Shown: positions 38,829 through 51,215 of the stretch, one piece after another
Position numbering within the stretch: position 1 is the first letter of the stretch
How the letters are laid out: every line of letters starts with the position of its first letter
NCBI GenBank assembly: GCA_029582155.1
Contig: CM055899.1
Coordinates: forward strand, 55,199,853-55,263,852
Length of the DNA: 64,000 nucleotides
Direction of reading: 5' to 3'
DNA from: Panopea generosa
Taxonomy: Eukaryota > Mollusca > Bivalvia > Adapedonta > Hiatellidae
Notes under the pieces: generated by a model
What the model was told of the DNA's origin: nothing
Seen by the model: only the letters and a program-made list of their open reading frames with translations
The model's database searches: none
Position numbers and translations under genes: made by a program

Positions 38829-39689
38829 GTAAGACTTGTTTTGTATCAACATGGGTTTCACATATAATTAATGGTGTAGTAAACATGCCGTATGTCTTTG
38901 GGTGCTTCTACCATGTGCTATTATGAGCATTGAAATGTATAGACACCATGTCATGGCGGTTCAAGAATAATGGACATTACATTTAAATCAATGATAGCAA
39001 CTGATCATGTAATTTTTTATTGTGCAATAAAGATCAGTTTTTTTCCGGTGTTAAAATTTGTTTTGCTCGAATATATGTGAACTTTAAGACACCGCCTCAA
39101 AATGTTTTTGATGTTGAGAAGTAGAAATCTATCGATATTGAAATCATCGTAATACTTAACTTATGCAGTTAAAATGCGATAATCTGAGTGAATTATGATA
39201 GCGATGTTGTTTATTTAGTTTTATTTTCCAACGCCCTTTGATATTTATTCAAATTGATATACGCTTATCTTGGATTAAAGAAATGTACAGATTTACACTT
39301 TTATAATGCAATAGCAATTTTGATGAGGTCAGCCGTAGTCGAAAATATTTCGCTGGTTTCTAATCTACAAAAAAAATTAGTTGTATTACTAACTGATGAA
39401 TTTTCATTTGTCTAGAAATAAAACAATCGAAAACCATTAAAAATGCGGCATTGTTTATTTTATTGAAAGCAGTATACAAATCTCGTTTACGAGTCACCGT
39501 GCCAACTGTATTTTGTTCAATCAAAATCATTTTAATATATATGTTATTATGAGTTTCTCCTCTTTACTTGTTGGACATAACTTAATGGATGTATTTTCTA
39601 CTGTAACACATATGTAGACGCAAAGCAAGTATTTTCGACGCTCAGTCTTACTAAAAAGACAGTATCCTAAATACCATTATTTTTTGAGA

Positions 39690-39965
39690 AAAATATGACA
39701 AATCATTGTTGCCAATCACAATAGTTGGCAATCTGATAAAATGCGTCAGTTGAACAAACTAAATATCGGTCGAATATCGCATAACACGGTCGAAACCTGG
39801 GAGCGAGTATCGTCTCGGTTGAAAACATCTTGGTACATCCACTGTGTTTATGGAAGGCCAATGAATGTTTTCTACAGCACTAGGGTTCATACCAATCGAT
39901 CGTACAGACACGGTCTGTCAATCAAACAAGTCGATCAACCAACAAGCGGTTGCTATTGGTAGATA
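39690..39965 (+). other. Unassigned open segment ending the array
   Basis: The last array unit is cut at about 39690 by sequence with a less AT-biased composition. An open frame from 39741 to 39962 (73 residues) shows no motif I recognise. It could be an upstream exon, part of an insertion, or chance. Confidence 0.3.
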
Positions 39966-40818
39966 CATGCGAACCTTCTCTAAGTAAACCATTGTATTAC
40001 GTTATTTTTATTTGGACAACCAACTCCTCGTGGCCAGTGGACATAATATGCTTAAAAAAATCTGCATATGGGGTTTAGCGATGTTTCAAGAATATTTTAG
40101 TCATATCGCAACAGTGTCTTCTCGAAACGCTGAAACATATTTCAAACAAAATTAAGTTTAAATTTATTAAATGTAGAAAGTAATAGGATTATTCAATTTA
40201 CATTTGGTTTTAATCATTTAAGTTAATTGAACAAGTTTGGTCCAGAGTGTTTGTTATACAACTTTACATCGATCATACGCAAATATAAACATGTAAATAG
40301 CATCATTGATTTTTGTTTTTAGATAAATAGTTTGACTCCGATAATGTGACCAGATGATTTCAATGATGTAAAATAATAAAACATAAAGCTCAATACCATA
40401 ATATGTAAAAATAACTTTCAATGAATATTCGCGGTCATAAACGTATAGTAGATTAAAGTATGTTGTGTTTTTATATTATTTTTTAATTGATTTTAACATA
40501 TAAAGAAAAGCATTACTTTCTAAATAGCACTATTCATTTTCTGCATTTAAGACAATCTCAATAAAGAAATAAAATTTGAAAAAAACATTACGACTTTCCA
40601 TTTAACAAATACTTATCGTATCACAAATTCATGATATTATTTTTAAATTTCATAGCGTCATTAAAATGATATATAGTGAAGTCGAATACATTGACATGGA
40701 CAATTTAATGATGTGTGGAAGCTTTGTCGTATGTTTTTTTTTAATTATCATACTTTGGTGAATTTCACTTAACGAGCATTTAACCATTTTGTTATTTGGC
40801 GTGTATAATTATTTAATA
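39966..40818. other. Non-coding, nothing recognised
   Basis: AT-rich sequence with stops in all frames and no clear repeat. Confidence 0.6.
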
Positions 40819-41080
40819 ATTAGTAGGTTTTACAGCTACACATCAAAGAATGCGTCGTATTTATACATTACACTATTCTGTTCACTGAATTACAATCGAT
40901 ATATACCATGAAGTTTGATATTTATAAATATTGCTCACATTTCAATCTGTTGCGAGGTAGGTGTATTGGTTAAATATGATGTTAGTGTTGTTGTATGATA
41001 TTAAATCATGACACCGAACGCTGTTTTTAACATATTTCAATTTGATTACATACGTCATATTGCACAAATGAAAATATACT
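40819..41080 (+). repeat. Sequence upstream of ROCO, duplicated at 8310-8572
   Basis: Close match to 8310-8572 in the same orientation. It lies ~100 bases before the acceptor of the first recognised ROCO exon, so it is probably intronic or promoter-proximal sequence. Confidence 0.85.
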
Positions 41081-41183
41081 TCTATTAAAAAAAATATCAT
41101 AAAATAATCTTAATAAATCATTTGCGCTTGGAATTGTAGTATATCATGTTATATTTTTAAGGATATATTTTTTTTTCATTAAG

Positions 41184-41450
41184 GCCGCTTTCTACCAAAA
41201 GAAATACAACGTATGAATGCGAAGTCTATTGACATATATAAGCAAGCACTTACTGAGGGAAAAGAAAAAGTTCACAACATCCGGGTCATGGTTGTCGGAC
41301 ATTTCAATGTAGGAAAGACGTCACTAACAAAACGAATGCTAGGGGAATCTGTTGATATCAATTCCGAGGAGAGCACAAATGGCATACAAATGTATATGAA
41401 AAAATGTAAGGTTTCTATACAGGATGGAATGTGGACCAAGTTAACAAAAG
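41184..41450 (+). CDS. ROCO exon A: Roc domain P-loop
   Basis: Begins after TTTTTCATTAAG in phase 1 and reads RFLPKEIQRMN, then a helix (DIYKQALTEGKEKVHNIR) and MVVGHFNVGKTSLTKRMLGE. GHFNVGKT is an intact Walker A motif for phosphate binding. The exon ends KKCKVSIQDGMWTKLTK in phase 1 before GTATTG. An ATG at 41213 could serve as a start, but the frame is open upstream to the splice acceptor, so it is more likely internal. Confidence 0.88.
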
Positions 41451-44235
41451 GTATTGATATAATGCTATTCCTATAAATAATCGATGAAAAGTACAATGTC
41501 GTGTTAACGAATCACTTTTCATTTAAATCAATTTTCAAATTGTAAGTTATGGTTTATTTGCAGTTCAATTAAAGATAATATTAATGATATATCTAGCATT
41601 CTGTGAAGTTTCCATTTTAAATTAAATCTTACAATGTCTCAACGTTTGCTTATTGACACTGCCTTGTCAGGTGATACCGGGTCACTTCCGGTAGTAACGA
41701 ATCGCGCATATTTTATGATGGGGCACGTCCGAGGGCTGTTGTATAAGTACTTTGTAATATATAAGTATCAACTTTACAATAATTATCACCTAATAGTTAA
41801 GAAATTGGTGTTTTCCTTCTCTTTTTTTTTTGATTAAAGAAGTTAGTGAAAAGATGATAAATTCGGCCTTAAAACTATCGTCATCAATGCGATAATTGCC
41901 CAGTAAATGTTTAAATTGTAGGTTCTATGCTTATATAAAATACTACAACCTTGCTTTAAATAAACAGTTAATATACTAAAAATAATCCTTTCAAAATGTC
42001 ACTGTCATAATATGTACATTATGAGTAACATTATACACATGCAATGACAAATTACTGAATTAAATGTACATTTTTGGCAACTCAACTCTGCATCAAATAT
42101 TTTCTTTGGCACAACAGACACCACAATGTGTAATAATATAAAGTGTTCAGCTATCAATGATATAATTACAAGACACCATAACACTTTTGTCTTCAATATT
42201 GGTGTATTTGCGGTCTACAATCAACAGACACTGGTGGTCTCACTTTGAATGCATGGAAGCATTTTATTACACTTTTATTCACATAGACTGTTTATGTATG
42301 TACATGTACCGTCTTTTGTGAATAAAGAGTTCTCTCTTCATTAAACACATCATGTGTTTTATTCAACTGTTACATAGTATTACTGTACTGCACATACTAG
42401 AGTAGACATAATTTATATGTGCTCATCGTTAACAAAAAGACCATCAGAGACTGAATGATTATATTGAAGACAAACAAAGACTTATCTTTGTTCTCATGAA
42501 TGTACATTACTTCATGTATAGTTAAATAAAACATGAAAGAGCTGTCTTTAGAAAACGAATTATTGACAGGTGATAGGCATGAACAATAGACAAATTATCA
42601 AGACAAAAACTTCATTTGACAATGCTCGATAGTGCTAAAATGTATTATGCATCTTCTTCCAAATAAATTAATATGTCATTGACTTTTTGATTATGGTAAT
42701 ATAGCAAAAGGAATGGAAGCACTATATTTATGAGAATTTATGACAAACAAATAGTATGTCACCATCGATTACATCTGTATCAAAACCAAGTGGAACATAA
42801 TCTTGATCAATCCATCCCTGGTATTCATTACATACATGTAGACCAGCCACTGCCAAGATGAATATCCTGGTCCTCCAAATACGTCATAACCAATGCACTG
42901 AACAACATTTCTAGATGATACTGAAAACACAACAGTATATTGCAAATGTTTGGTTTAAGACATCATTAATCAAATTTGAAAACAAAAAAATGTGTGGTAC
43001 GGTTTTTTGTAGCGACTTGTAGGCACTGAGTACCATCTTGTTATTCATGAACATTGTCTTTACATGAAATATGAAACAAACTTTTTTTAAGGCCTATGTT
43101 GAATAACAGAAGCCAACGCATGTCGTTAACCAACAAAGTCACTCCTCAGATCAAGTTGCTCATTTGCACAAAGAAATCTTAAACATTTTGAACACCCATC
43201 ATCACTTGCCCTATTTGCATAACTGATTAGCTACTCCTGGAAAGACAGTAAATGCATAAAAGTGACTTTTTACAGGAACATTTATCGGATTATTTTCTTT
43301 TTTGTAGTGTGGTTAGAATATATAAAATGCATTATTTTAAGGTGTTTACTGAAACTGATAACACTTCAATAACCTAGATCACGAATGTTCTTAATGGAAA
43401 TGCCTTTGTTTTAACTTGACTGGTCCGATTTCTATGTGAGTACCTGCCCGAACACAACCGAGCCCCTTATCCCACAATTGTTTTCTTTTCAAGTTAGTTT
43501 ACTATCTGTAGTAAAATCATAAGATAATGGTTAGCCTTTAACAACTTCAGTACCGGCCATGCTCATCATCACATAAACACCCAGCACACCACTCTGTCAT
43601 TTTTGTATTAAATGAATCACTCTGTCTTATTTCAATTGTGTTACCGATCCAAAAAAAGCATCTCCTCAGTCCCAACTCCCATTTTTTAAAACAATGTTTC
43701 ATATAAAAATAAACACCCGATCCTACAAGGACATCGCATTCGCAATCCCAATCCATGTTTAAAAGTTGTTTGTTTTAATTAAACTATATCCCAGTTTTGT
43801 TACAGGCCCAAGATCTCTCTCTCTCTTTCTCTCTCTCTCTCTCCACATGACACACACGCACGAACGCAGACACATAAAACACACACTCAAGCATCATGCC
43901 ATTTTACTTTGATTTTTTTCTGCCTTTTTCAAGATATCCGAGATCCAGAGTCCAAACATTTTGTTAACTTTGTTTATTGATTAGGTCAATATAATTATAA
44001 TATAAAATCCTAGCGACATAAGTGATGATGACTCGACATACTTCCTATGACTTTAAAATGCATTTTTTTGTGAATATAGTAAATGAGACATTGGATTATT
44101 TATTGTTAAACAACAACTGATATGATATTTTAATTAATCTGAAAGAAAATCAATTGATGTCTATAACTATAGATTTTAAAAAAAAACAACATGACAACTA
44201 ATGTTAATCACAGTACTATTTTAAATACATTTCAG
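41451..44235 (+). other. Intron with CT microsatellite
   Basis: No exon was recognised inside this 2.8-kb interval. It has a CT-rich microsatellite at 43813-43844 and a short unrecognised minus-strand open frame at 43547-43756. Confidence 0.6.
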
Positions 44236-44430
44236 ATGAAATAACAAATGAAACCTCCAAGCGTCTCGTTGATTCGTTGAGTAATTACAAACAAAGCAAA
44301 GATACAGATGTTATTGAGCCCTTTACTAATAGTTCGTATAAAACTGATGCAGCTACATCTTCAACTTTGGAATCCTCAGAAGTTATTTATACAAGAGAAC
44401 GACCAGACGAAAATATCGTGTGCGATGATG
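44236..44430 (+). CDS. ROCO exon B: insert in Roc
   Basis: 195 nt, phase 1-1, between ACATTTCAG and GTATATTT. Reads DEITNETSKRLVDSLSNYK and continues as a serine/threonine- and acid-rich stretch ending ENIVCDD. It lies between the P-loop and switch-II exons, so it is a low-complexity insert in Roc; the whole exon is open. Exon assignment rests on phase and open frame rather than a conserved motif. Confidence 0.65.
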
Positions 44431-44849
44431 GTATATTTTTATTTCACTAGATACATTGATTTACATGTAACTGATAAAGTAAGTAACTTATTATAATATC
44501 TTAATTGCATACGGCCCAGCAAATGTTGTGGCTTGAACCGGTCACATTGAGTCAGTGTTAAGCGAATACATCTGGAGCTGCAAATTGAATAAAAGTAACG
44601 CTGTGAGAAACATTGCTTTAAAAAGTTATTCATTTAATTTAATAATGATATATGTCTTATGTGCCTTATATGCTTTTCATCAGATTGGTGTTGATGTTAG
44701 ATATTAAATATAATTTAAAAATAATTTTAAAGCCAAATCAGGACAAACTACCAAAACAAAACAAAATATGAACTGGTATATTTTTACGATGGATTGACAA
44801 ATGGATTTACAATGAAATCAATTTGTGTAAAATACATGATTGTAAATTA

Positions 44850-45010
44850 ATTAGCACTCGTGGTGACGCGAGATAACACGATGTCACTCGGAGGATGCGA
44901 AGTCCGTTCACGTCGCGATATAATTATATGCGTCCATGCGCAGAGTAAAGCGTCTTAACGAAACCCCGCGCAAAGAGTAGAGTGATGGTTTAAGGTGGCG
45001 CGTACTGTAC
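44850..45010. other. CpG-rich patch inside a ROCO intron
   Basis: A short stretch with many CG dinucleotides (for example GTTCACGTCGCGATAT and AACCCCGCGC context) stands out from the AT-rich introns around it. No coding frame or tRNA is recognised. It may be an inserted element. Confidence 0.4.
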
Positions 45011-45294
45011 GTTTAATATGTGTCATAATATATAAGTATTCACACAGAGAAGCCATAGTTCGGCAGAATGTAATACATGTAGTAAATAATTTTCAATTGA
45101 ATGTATATAAACAAAGATTCAACAACTCGTTCTAGTAATTCGTGTTTTCAAAGGGAAATTTTTTGTATTGATTTAAATTAGTGCACTTCCTTTAATGAGG
45201 CTCAATTTCTATCAACATATTCATATCTTTATGTAATAATTATGATTATAGCTAAGAAAACATACTGTTTTATCAAATGTCTGTACTCTTATAG

Positions 45295-45372
45295 AAGAAG
45301 AGCGTGTTGTCAAACCGTCAGAAGATGTCGATTCTGACAAACTACAAACCCTTTTGGAAGATATCGAGGTTG
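45295..45372 (+). CDS. ROCO exon C: short acidic exon
   Basis: 78 nt, phase 1-1, between ACTCTTATAG and GTAGGACA. Reads EEERVVKPSEDVDSDKLQTL then LEDIEV. It follows exon B in phase. It carries no domain motif; the call depends on frame and splice sites. Confidence 0.6.
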
Positions 45373-47481
45373 GTAGGACATATTGGTATAATTATATAAT
45401 TGTGTTAAAATTTTACCAGCTATCCACATATCTCAGGCGATGGACTTTTACATGTGGTATTTAGAAATCAGTATGTGCCTTAACCGAAGCACTTAATGGT
45501 TAATTTCAGTGTATCATATTTACATGTATCTTTGGACATTTGTTGTGGTAGAATCAGCGTTTCCGAGATGTAACTATTGAGTATACAGTAGTTAGCAATG
45601 CCACTAAAAAACTTGTTAACACGAAATGGCTGTAAAAAAGGCATGACCGTGCATGTTCCGTCAACCGAACTGGCTTGCAAAGAACTCAACTCGGAGATAA
45701 CATTACTTTGCACTTGCTAGGTGAAGATCATATCTAAATAGTATTAAACTTGTTAAAGCAACATCTTAAACATGACCATTGAGTAATGGGTTTAAACTCA
45801 AGTGAAAATTGAAAAAATAGCATTAATTATATTAAAAATATACATGTACGTACATGTACAAAAACATGCAGTTACATCATGAATCCAGCATATACCGATA
45901 ACATATGTTCTCAATGTTTGTTGACTCTCGTAAAATCAGTAGCCAATGTTAGAGATAGCGGAGAAAAGTAGCGTTTATTCAATTGTCACAATGTACAAAT
46001 TAGTATAATTGAATTGTGGATTTTACTTTGGTTTGTACGTAAGTTTGTCGGTTTTCGGTTATTATCTTAAATGTTGATAGATCACTTACTGTGCTTTTAA
46101 TAATTCCATTGTGTTTGGAAATGATAGCTTAGATTGTTTAAACAAATCGGATATGATTGTTCCATCAAATTGTTATGACTGTTTTCAAGAGAAAATTTAT
46201 ACAGACCTGTATGCATCTCAGTTCACACATATAACACTGAAAATGTTTGCGGTGCTTCTATCGATTTTATACATCTGGCATAAATTATCAACATTCTGTA
46301 CACGTGTCCTATACACCCTCATATTTCGTTTGAGCTTCCTTTAATGAAGTACCGCAGTTTCTCGTTTACTGCTATTCGTAGCGGCACGCATTTTTTTCGG
46401 ACGATTTTCACCGTTTTCTACTTTTACAAATTATCAAAATTAATTTCAAATCGTTTCTAGTAACATTTTTAGATTACATATTTATTCCTGTGATAAGATA
46501 ATAACTTTTATTCCGATGATATGCAACGGATTTCATTTAAACGCGATTTTAAAAACAACCAATGTTGAACATTCAAGACTGATTGCACAGGACAAAGTCA
46601 TGAATTTTACATATTTCAAATTTTATGCAGTTTACTATAATACGTCCGAATAAAAAGAAAGTGGTGTTCGCACGATTTCTTTTCATTAACTCGAATTTAA
46701 ATTAAAATTGAAACATTTGAGAATTTGATGTCGTCTGAAATCAGCAAATGTCGTGTGTTTTCAATGTTTTATTTTAATATAGAGACATGTAACATAATAT
46801 TAATTTTTGCAAAGACGAAAATAACAGGAAGAAATATATATTTTCTGAATTTAAATTAATATCAGATCCCCTTAAGTTCGACATAGCACCACATTGATAT
46901 TTGCAAGTATACTTTGCATAGTAGGCTCTTAATATTTTAGTAAATTATAATTCTGAAAATATCAACAGTATGGAATAAATACTGAGATTAAATATTCAGT
47001 TAAACGCGTTATTTTATTGTATATTCTACAGTTCGTGTGGTAAATGTATCTATGATTCAAGGAAATTAATTGTTTTCTGTGTGGGACACCCTCATTGTCA
47101 CATTGATTGGGGTGGGGGTGGGGGGGGAGGCAGTATTAATTTTCAATATATATTTTACAGGTAACTTGATTAATAAAATTTTGACCAGCATTTCTATGAG
47201 TTTTATAATGTGTTAATTTTTGTGAAGTTTTTGATAAACAGCTGAATTAAACGGAGCGGACAAATCAATTCACTTAATTAAAAATGATCGTTTAACAATC
47301 ATAAAACTATCCAAAAACACGTCATAATAATTGTGTCGACTTCAAGAATTGTTAAACAGCATTTAAACGCTCGTTAATTGATTCTTTCTACAACAAGGAG
47401 TTTTGATTCATATTAAGAACAAATTATTATAGTCGAACAAATATCGCATTTAACGTTTAATGGATTCATGTTGTGTTGTAG
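45373..47481 (+). other. Intron or missing-exon interval
   Basis: No exon recognised. The phases on either side (1 and 0) require a further exon of length 3n+2 or a frameshift. A G-rich run lies at 47108-47129. Confidence 0.5.
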
Positions 47482-47701
47482 ATGACTCAGAAAAAGACAT
47501 GTGGAAATGAACACCATTTTGCTAACCTGTCTATGTGGGATTTCGCTGGACAATATGTGTTCTACGCCACCCACCAGGTGTTCTTATCACCAAGAGCTGT
47601 GTATCTTCTTGTCACCGATATGTCCAAACACATTGATGATGTTGTGATAGGAGACGACAGTTATTTTAACACCAGTGGTTCGGACAAATGTAAAATATCT
47701 G
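47482..47701 (+). CDS. ROCO exon D: Roc switch II
   Basis: Reads LSMWDFAGQYVFYATHQVFL, in which DFAG is the DxxG switch-II motif and WDFAGQ is a ROCO hallmark. It continues AVYLLVTDMSKHIDD and SDKCKIS and ends in phase 1 before GTAAGCTT. The acceptor TTGTGTTGTAG puts the open frame in phase 0, which does not match exon C; read in phase 1 a TGA appears after nine codons. Confidence 0.85.
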
Positions 47702-48529
47702 GTAAGCTTAACTTGTTTAATAGAAATTGCTACTTGTTAACATTTATTAATAATTCTAGGTCAATAACGAGGCAAATTATACAATAGAATTTCAAACTAG
47801 ATACCGTAGAAAAACGAGATAAGTGGCTTGTAGGAAATATTGAAGTCAATGTCGGGCACAGGACAAATGAAAACTGAACAAATGTTGAATTAAATGAGAC
47901 ACTAATTACATTTCAAACACGAATATTGGAAATGGCATGTTTACCGTAGTAATTATTATTATTATACGTGACATGTATGCGAAATCATTAATGCCTATAT
48001 TTCAATATTATTATACTGTAAATTACTACTTTAAATGACATATGTAATACCAAACAATAGACCTTAATTTATACCCGATAATAAAAGTAAAAACAACGAA
48101 GAATACAGTTTACGTATAATAATACATAACAAAATCCATAACACTATATCTTTCAGCTATGAAATAACATGTTTAAACATTTTAAAATATTCGGATGGAA
48201 TTTTTAAAACTAATTATCGTTCAAAACAGTATCAATCGTTATTACACGACTTCTCACTGCATATATCCGACATTCGTAAAACTGGGAAGGGGCATTAAGT
48301 GTTACCCCTGTCCTGTTCGTTTGAGTTCGATTTTAGTTAGTTGGTTAATGTGTTAATGCTATAATTTCGATATATCTATGTCCATGTTGTATTCGAGATA
48401 TTTTTTTGTTAATTTACGACAAGCCTAAGAAAATTCATTAAACTAACAAGGCTAGGATCTGTTTGGATCCTGTATTTTCACATTAGAAATATATGGGTTA
48501 CCACTGGGAATTTGGAGATAAGGAGGAAT

Positions 48530-49060
48530 ATACCTTTTAAATTATTTTCGAAATCAGTGGAATATTTGGTATGTAATGAAACTAGAAGTAATTTCCAATT
48601 TGAATATGCTTTTTTTCTGCGGTAAATATAACACGTCTTTACCTGTGACGTCGTAAACATGGCCTTGTTTGGTCTTTTTGACGTCCCGATTTATAGCAGC
48701 AAAATCGCGTATTTGTCGACCTCAGTCAAGTTATACGAATGTACAGAATCGAAACACATATCACCACGTACACATTCAACGGATATATGAATTTACATAT
48801 GCAATAATTACGACGAACGCCAAATTCTGAGAATATTAGCGAAATACGGAAATTATTATTTTCTCGATTTTTTCGAAAAAAATGCTTCAAATCAAAATTA
48901 CCAAAAAACAAACCGAGCGATTTTGGAATAATTTTTATTTGAGTTCTAACAATATGCTTCACAGTGACTGTGATATTTTTAGAACAATTGACAAACTAAT
49001 TTTTTTTTTATTTTTAATTATTTAACCCCACCCTACGTCAAAAAAAACGTCAACATATTG
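48530..49060 (+). repeat. Direct repeat, copy 1
   Basis: Homologous to 49105-49640, sharing TGACGTCGTAAACATGGCC, TTTTTGACGTCCC, GACGAACGCCA, CAAATCAAAATTACCAAAAA and a closing ATTTAACCC..ACCCTACGTCAAAAAA. Intronic, no gene. Confidence 0.9.
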
Positions 49061-49104
49061 CATAATTCTACACGTTTTTCATACGATTTTCGGCAGTTGA
49101 TTAA

Positions 49105-49640
49105 AGTTAAATTATTTTCTAAATCAGTGGTTCAATTAGTATATTATATAACTAGAAGACATTTCCAATGTGAATATGTATTTTCTGCAGCGGTCAATAG
49201 AATATATATTTATATGTGACGTCGTAAACATGGCCATGTTCAGCCTTTTTGACGTCCCAATGTATAGCAGCAAATCACATATTTTTCGACCTCAGTTCTA
49301 ATACACAGAATAGAAACATTATCACCATGTACACATTTGACGGATGTGTGGATTTACAGATGCAAAAATTATGACGAACGCCACATTTTGAAAATACTAG
49401 CGAAAAACGGAAACTATATTTTCTCTCGGTTTTTTCGAAAAACGGTTTCAAATCAAAATTACCAAAAATCAAACCAAGCGAATTTTGCATAATTTTTATA
49501 TGTTTTCATACTATATATTGTACAATTATTTTGAGATTTTTAGAAAAATTGACAAACAAGATGTTTTATGATATTCAATTATTTAACCCTACCCTACGTC
49601 AAAAAACGCTTTAAAGCAAACGTCAACGTCGGTATAGCAC
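49105..49640 (+). repeat. Direct repeat, copy 2
   Basis: Second copy of 48530-49060 at an offset of about 570 bases, with moderate divergence. The repeated word TTTTTGACGTCCCAATGTAT and the AACGTC ends suggest a mobile or segmental origin. Confidence 0.9.
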
Positions 49641-49960
49641 CTGAGTTATACGTTTTGGGATAACTAAACAAGTTTGTTCTTATCATTATATTAGTATTTT
49701 GTGCACACAAGTTATATGTACTTCTGTTGTTTAGTGGCAACTAATTTGTCTATAGCATTTATGATAGCGTGTCTGTTTGGTGCACGTACAAAACTGTCAT
49801 TTTTTTTTCACTTACAAGGATCTGGATTCCAAAACAATATTCTCATTTCTGACTAGCTCCACGACTGCTAGTGAAATGGAGACATCAAGGTTGTCAATTA
49901 TTAGAACAACAGGTCTGGCCTTTCTAAAGTTCGGAGCAAACTGTTACACATACATAAAAT

Positions 49961-50096
49961 GGGCTTGAAACAATACCGTCTATGATGAGCAGTGAAAAGC
50001 CACGATCCAGGTATATTGTCATTGAACGTACGTAGGAGCATGGGGCTGGGTGGAAGGGTGGCTTTTCACTGCTATAATGGGTATTGTTTCAAGCCC
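49961..50096. mobile_element. Small inverted-repeat element
   Basis: Arms 49961-50003 and 50059-50096 are near-perfect inverted repeats (GGGCTTGAAACAATACC .. AGCAGTGAAAAGCCAC and its reverse complement) around a ~55-base loop. The DNA could fold into a hairpin. It resembles a MITE; no target-site duplication was confirmed. Confidence 0.6.
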
Positions 50097-50984
50097 CTGC
50101 ATAATAAGAGGAAAGTTAGGTGAGATTCGAGTCGGTCTATGGAAGAAATTGTAGCTACAACCATCAACTTAATGTCCAGAATGATATCACACTTTTAAAG
50201 TTGTTTAGAGAGTCAAATGTCGGTGTGGATCGTCGGATCATCATTGATAAAATTGGTTTTCATCACCGCCAGAGGTACAACATGGGGAAGTAATCTAGGT
50301 TAGAAAGAACAGGAATAGATGTTTGGTGGCAGTGGAGATGTGATTTCAGTTCTATGGACTTGGTCAAAAATGTGATTAATTGTTGAATTTCAATGAATCG
50401 CCCAATATATATTATACGTTTAATGTGGCGGTAATGATATTGGTGCCTCCGACTCAAAGTACTAAGAACAAACATAAGGAAATACATTAGTGAAATTTGG
50501 GAAATTCTCCCTAAAACGAAAATGTTTTTTCTCAAATATTACCAAGATTAAAGTATACATTCGGTACCCTGACATATCGAGTCGGACGGTGTGCTTTTGG
50601 CAGAGTTGGGCACAAATTTATTCATAAATACTATTCAAGCTTCAATCTGAGAATGTTGGTCTTTCCTTCAGAATAAAATGTAATATGTGTTTTGATAGTT
50701 GTGTTGATTGATGCAAGATGAAACTTGGTCGATGGCGAAATACATTTTGTTTGATAACCGTTGATGCGTTCACTTCCCCCACTTTGGTGGCGGTGAAGGG
50801 CCATGTTGATTAACAATCCTCATGTCCCTTCATTTGGCGGTAAACGCGAACTCAACAGTATACAATTGAATATGAAAATCAGCAGTGCCTAGCCACTGAA
50901 TATGAGCACAGGGCTGGGTAATTAACTTTGAACGCTACTGTTCCTCTTATCTGCACAAGGTGTGTAATCGTTTTGAATTGAATT

Positions 50985-51215
50985 GGACATTGGATAATAA
51001 TGTATTCCTGTTGGGGCATGTTCAAAATAGTTGGCCTATAAGGGCAATTGAATAATAACATTATGCCTGTTGGTGCAACTGAGTTATAATTCTATGCCTG
51101 TTGGGGCAATTGAATAATGAGTGTATGCCTGTTGCGGCAACTGAATAATAATTGTATACCTTTTGGGCAATTGAATAATTGCTAGCCTGTTGGGGCATTT
51201 GAATATTAATCATGG
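50985..51215 (+). repeat. Minisatellite with TGCCTGTTGGGGCAA units
   Basis: Five to six degenerate units of about 38 bp, each with TATGCCTGTTGGGGCAA and TTGAATAAT. Intronic. Confidence 0.88.

Larger units (their letters stand above)
28080..39690 (+). repeat. Tandem array of microexon-bearing units
   Basis: Units of roughly 1.0-2.3 kb repeat head to tail. A full unit has, in order, a CATATAGTATATATAAAG block, a TTCACATCACATTGGTCTAT block, CTTTAACAGC..TTGCATGTTAC, CATTGTCCGTAGCTTAA, a pyrimidine-rich acceptor, the 21-nt exon and GTAAGACTTGTTTTGTAT. These are followed by an ACACCATGTCATGGCGGTT block, TTTGATGTTGAGAAGTAG, a TTTACACTTTTATAATGCAA block and a conserved block ending GCAAATTCACGGTTGATTTAA. 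The unit at 28080-28750 lost its exon through an internal deletion. Neighbouring units at 34-38 kb are most alike, which points to recent local expansion. The last unit breaks off at about 39690. Confidence 0.88.

Noticed and set aside
42005..42900. Possible gene remnant on the minus strand in the first ROCO intron
   Set aside because: Short open pieces only, with no motif I can name.
49777..49968. Possible missing Roc exon
   Set aside because: The translation has no G4-type motif, and its end overlaps the inverted-repeat element at 49961.
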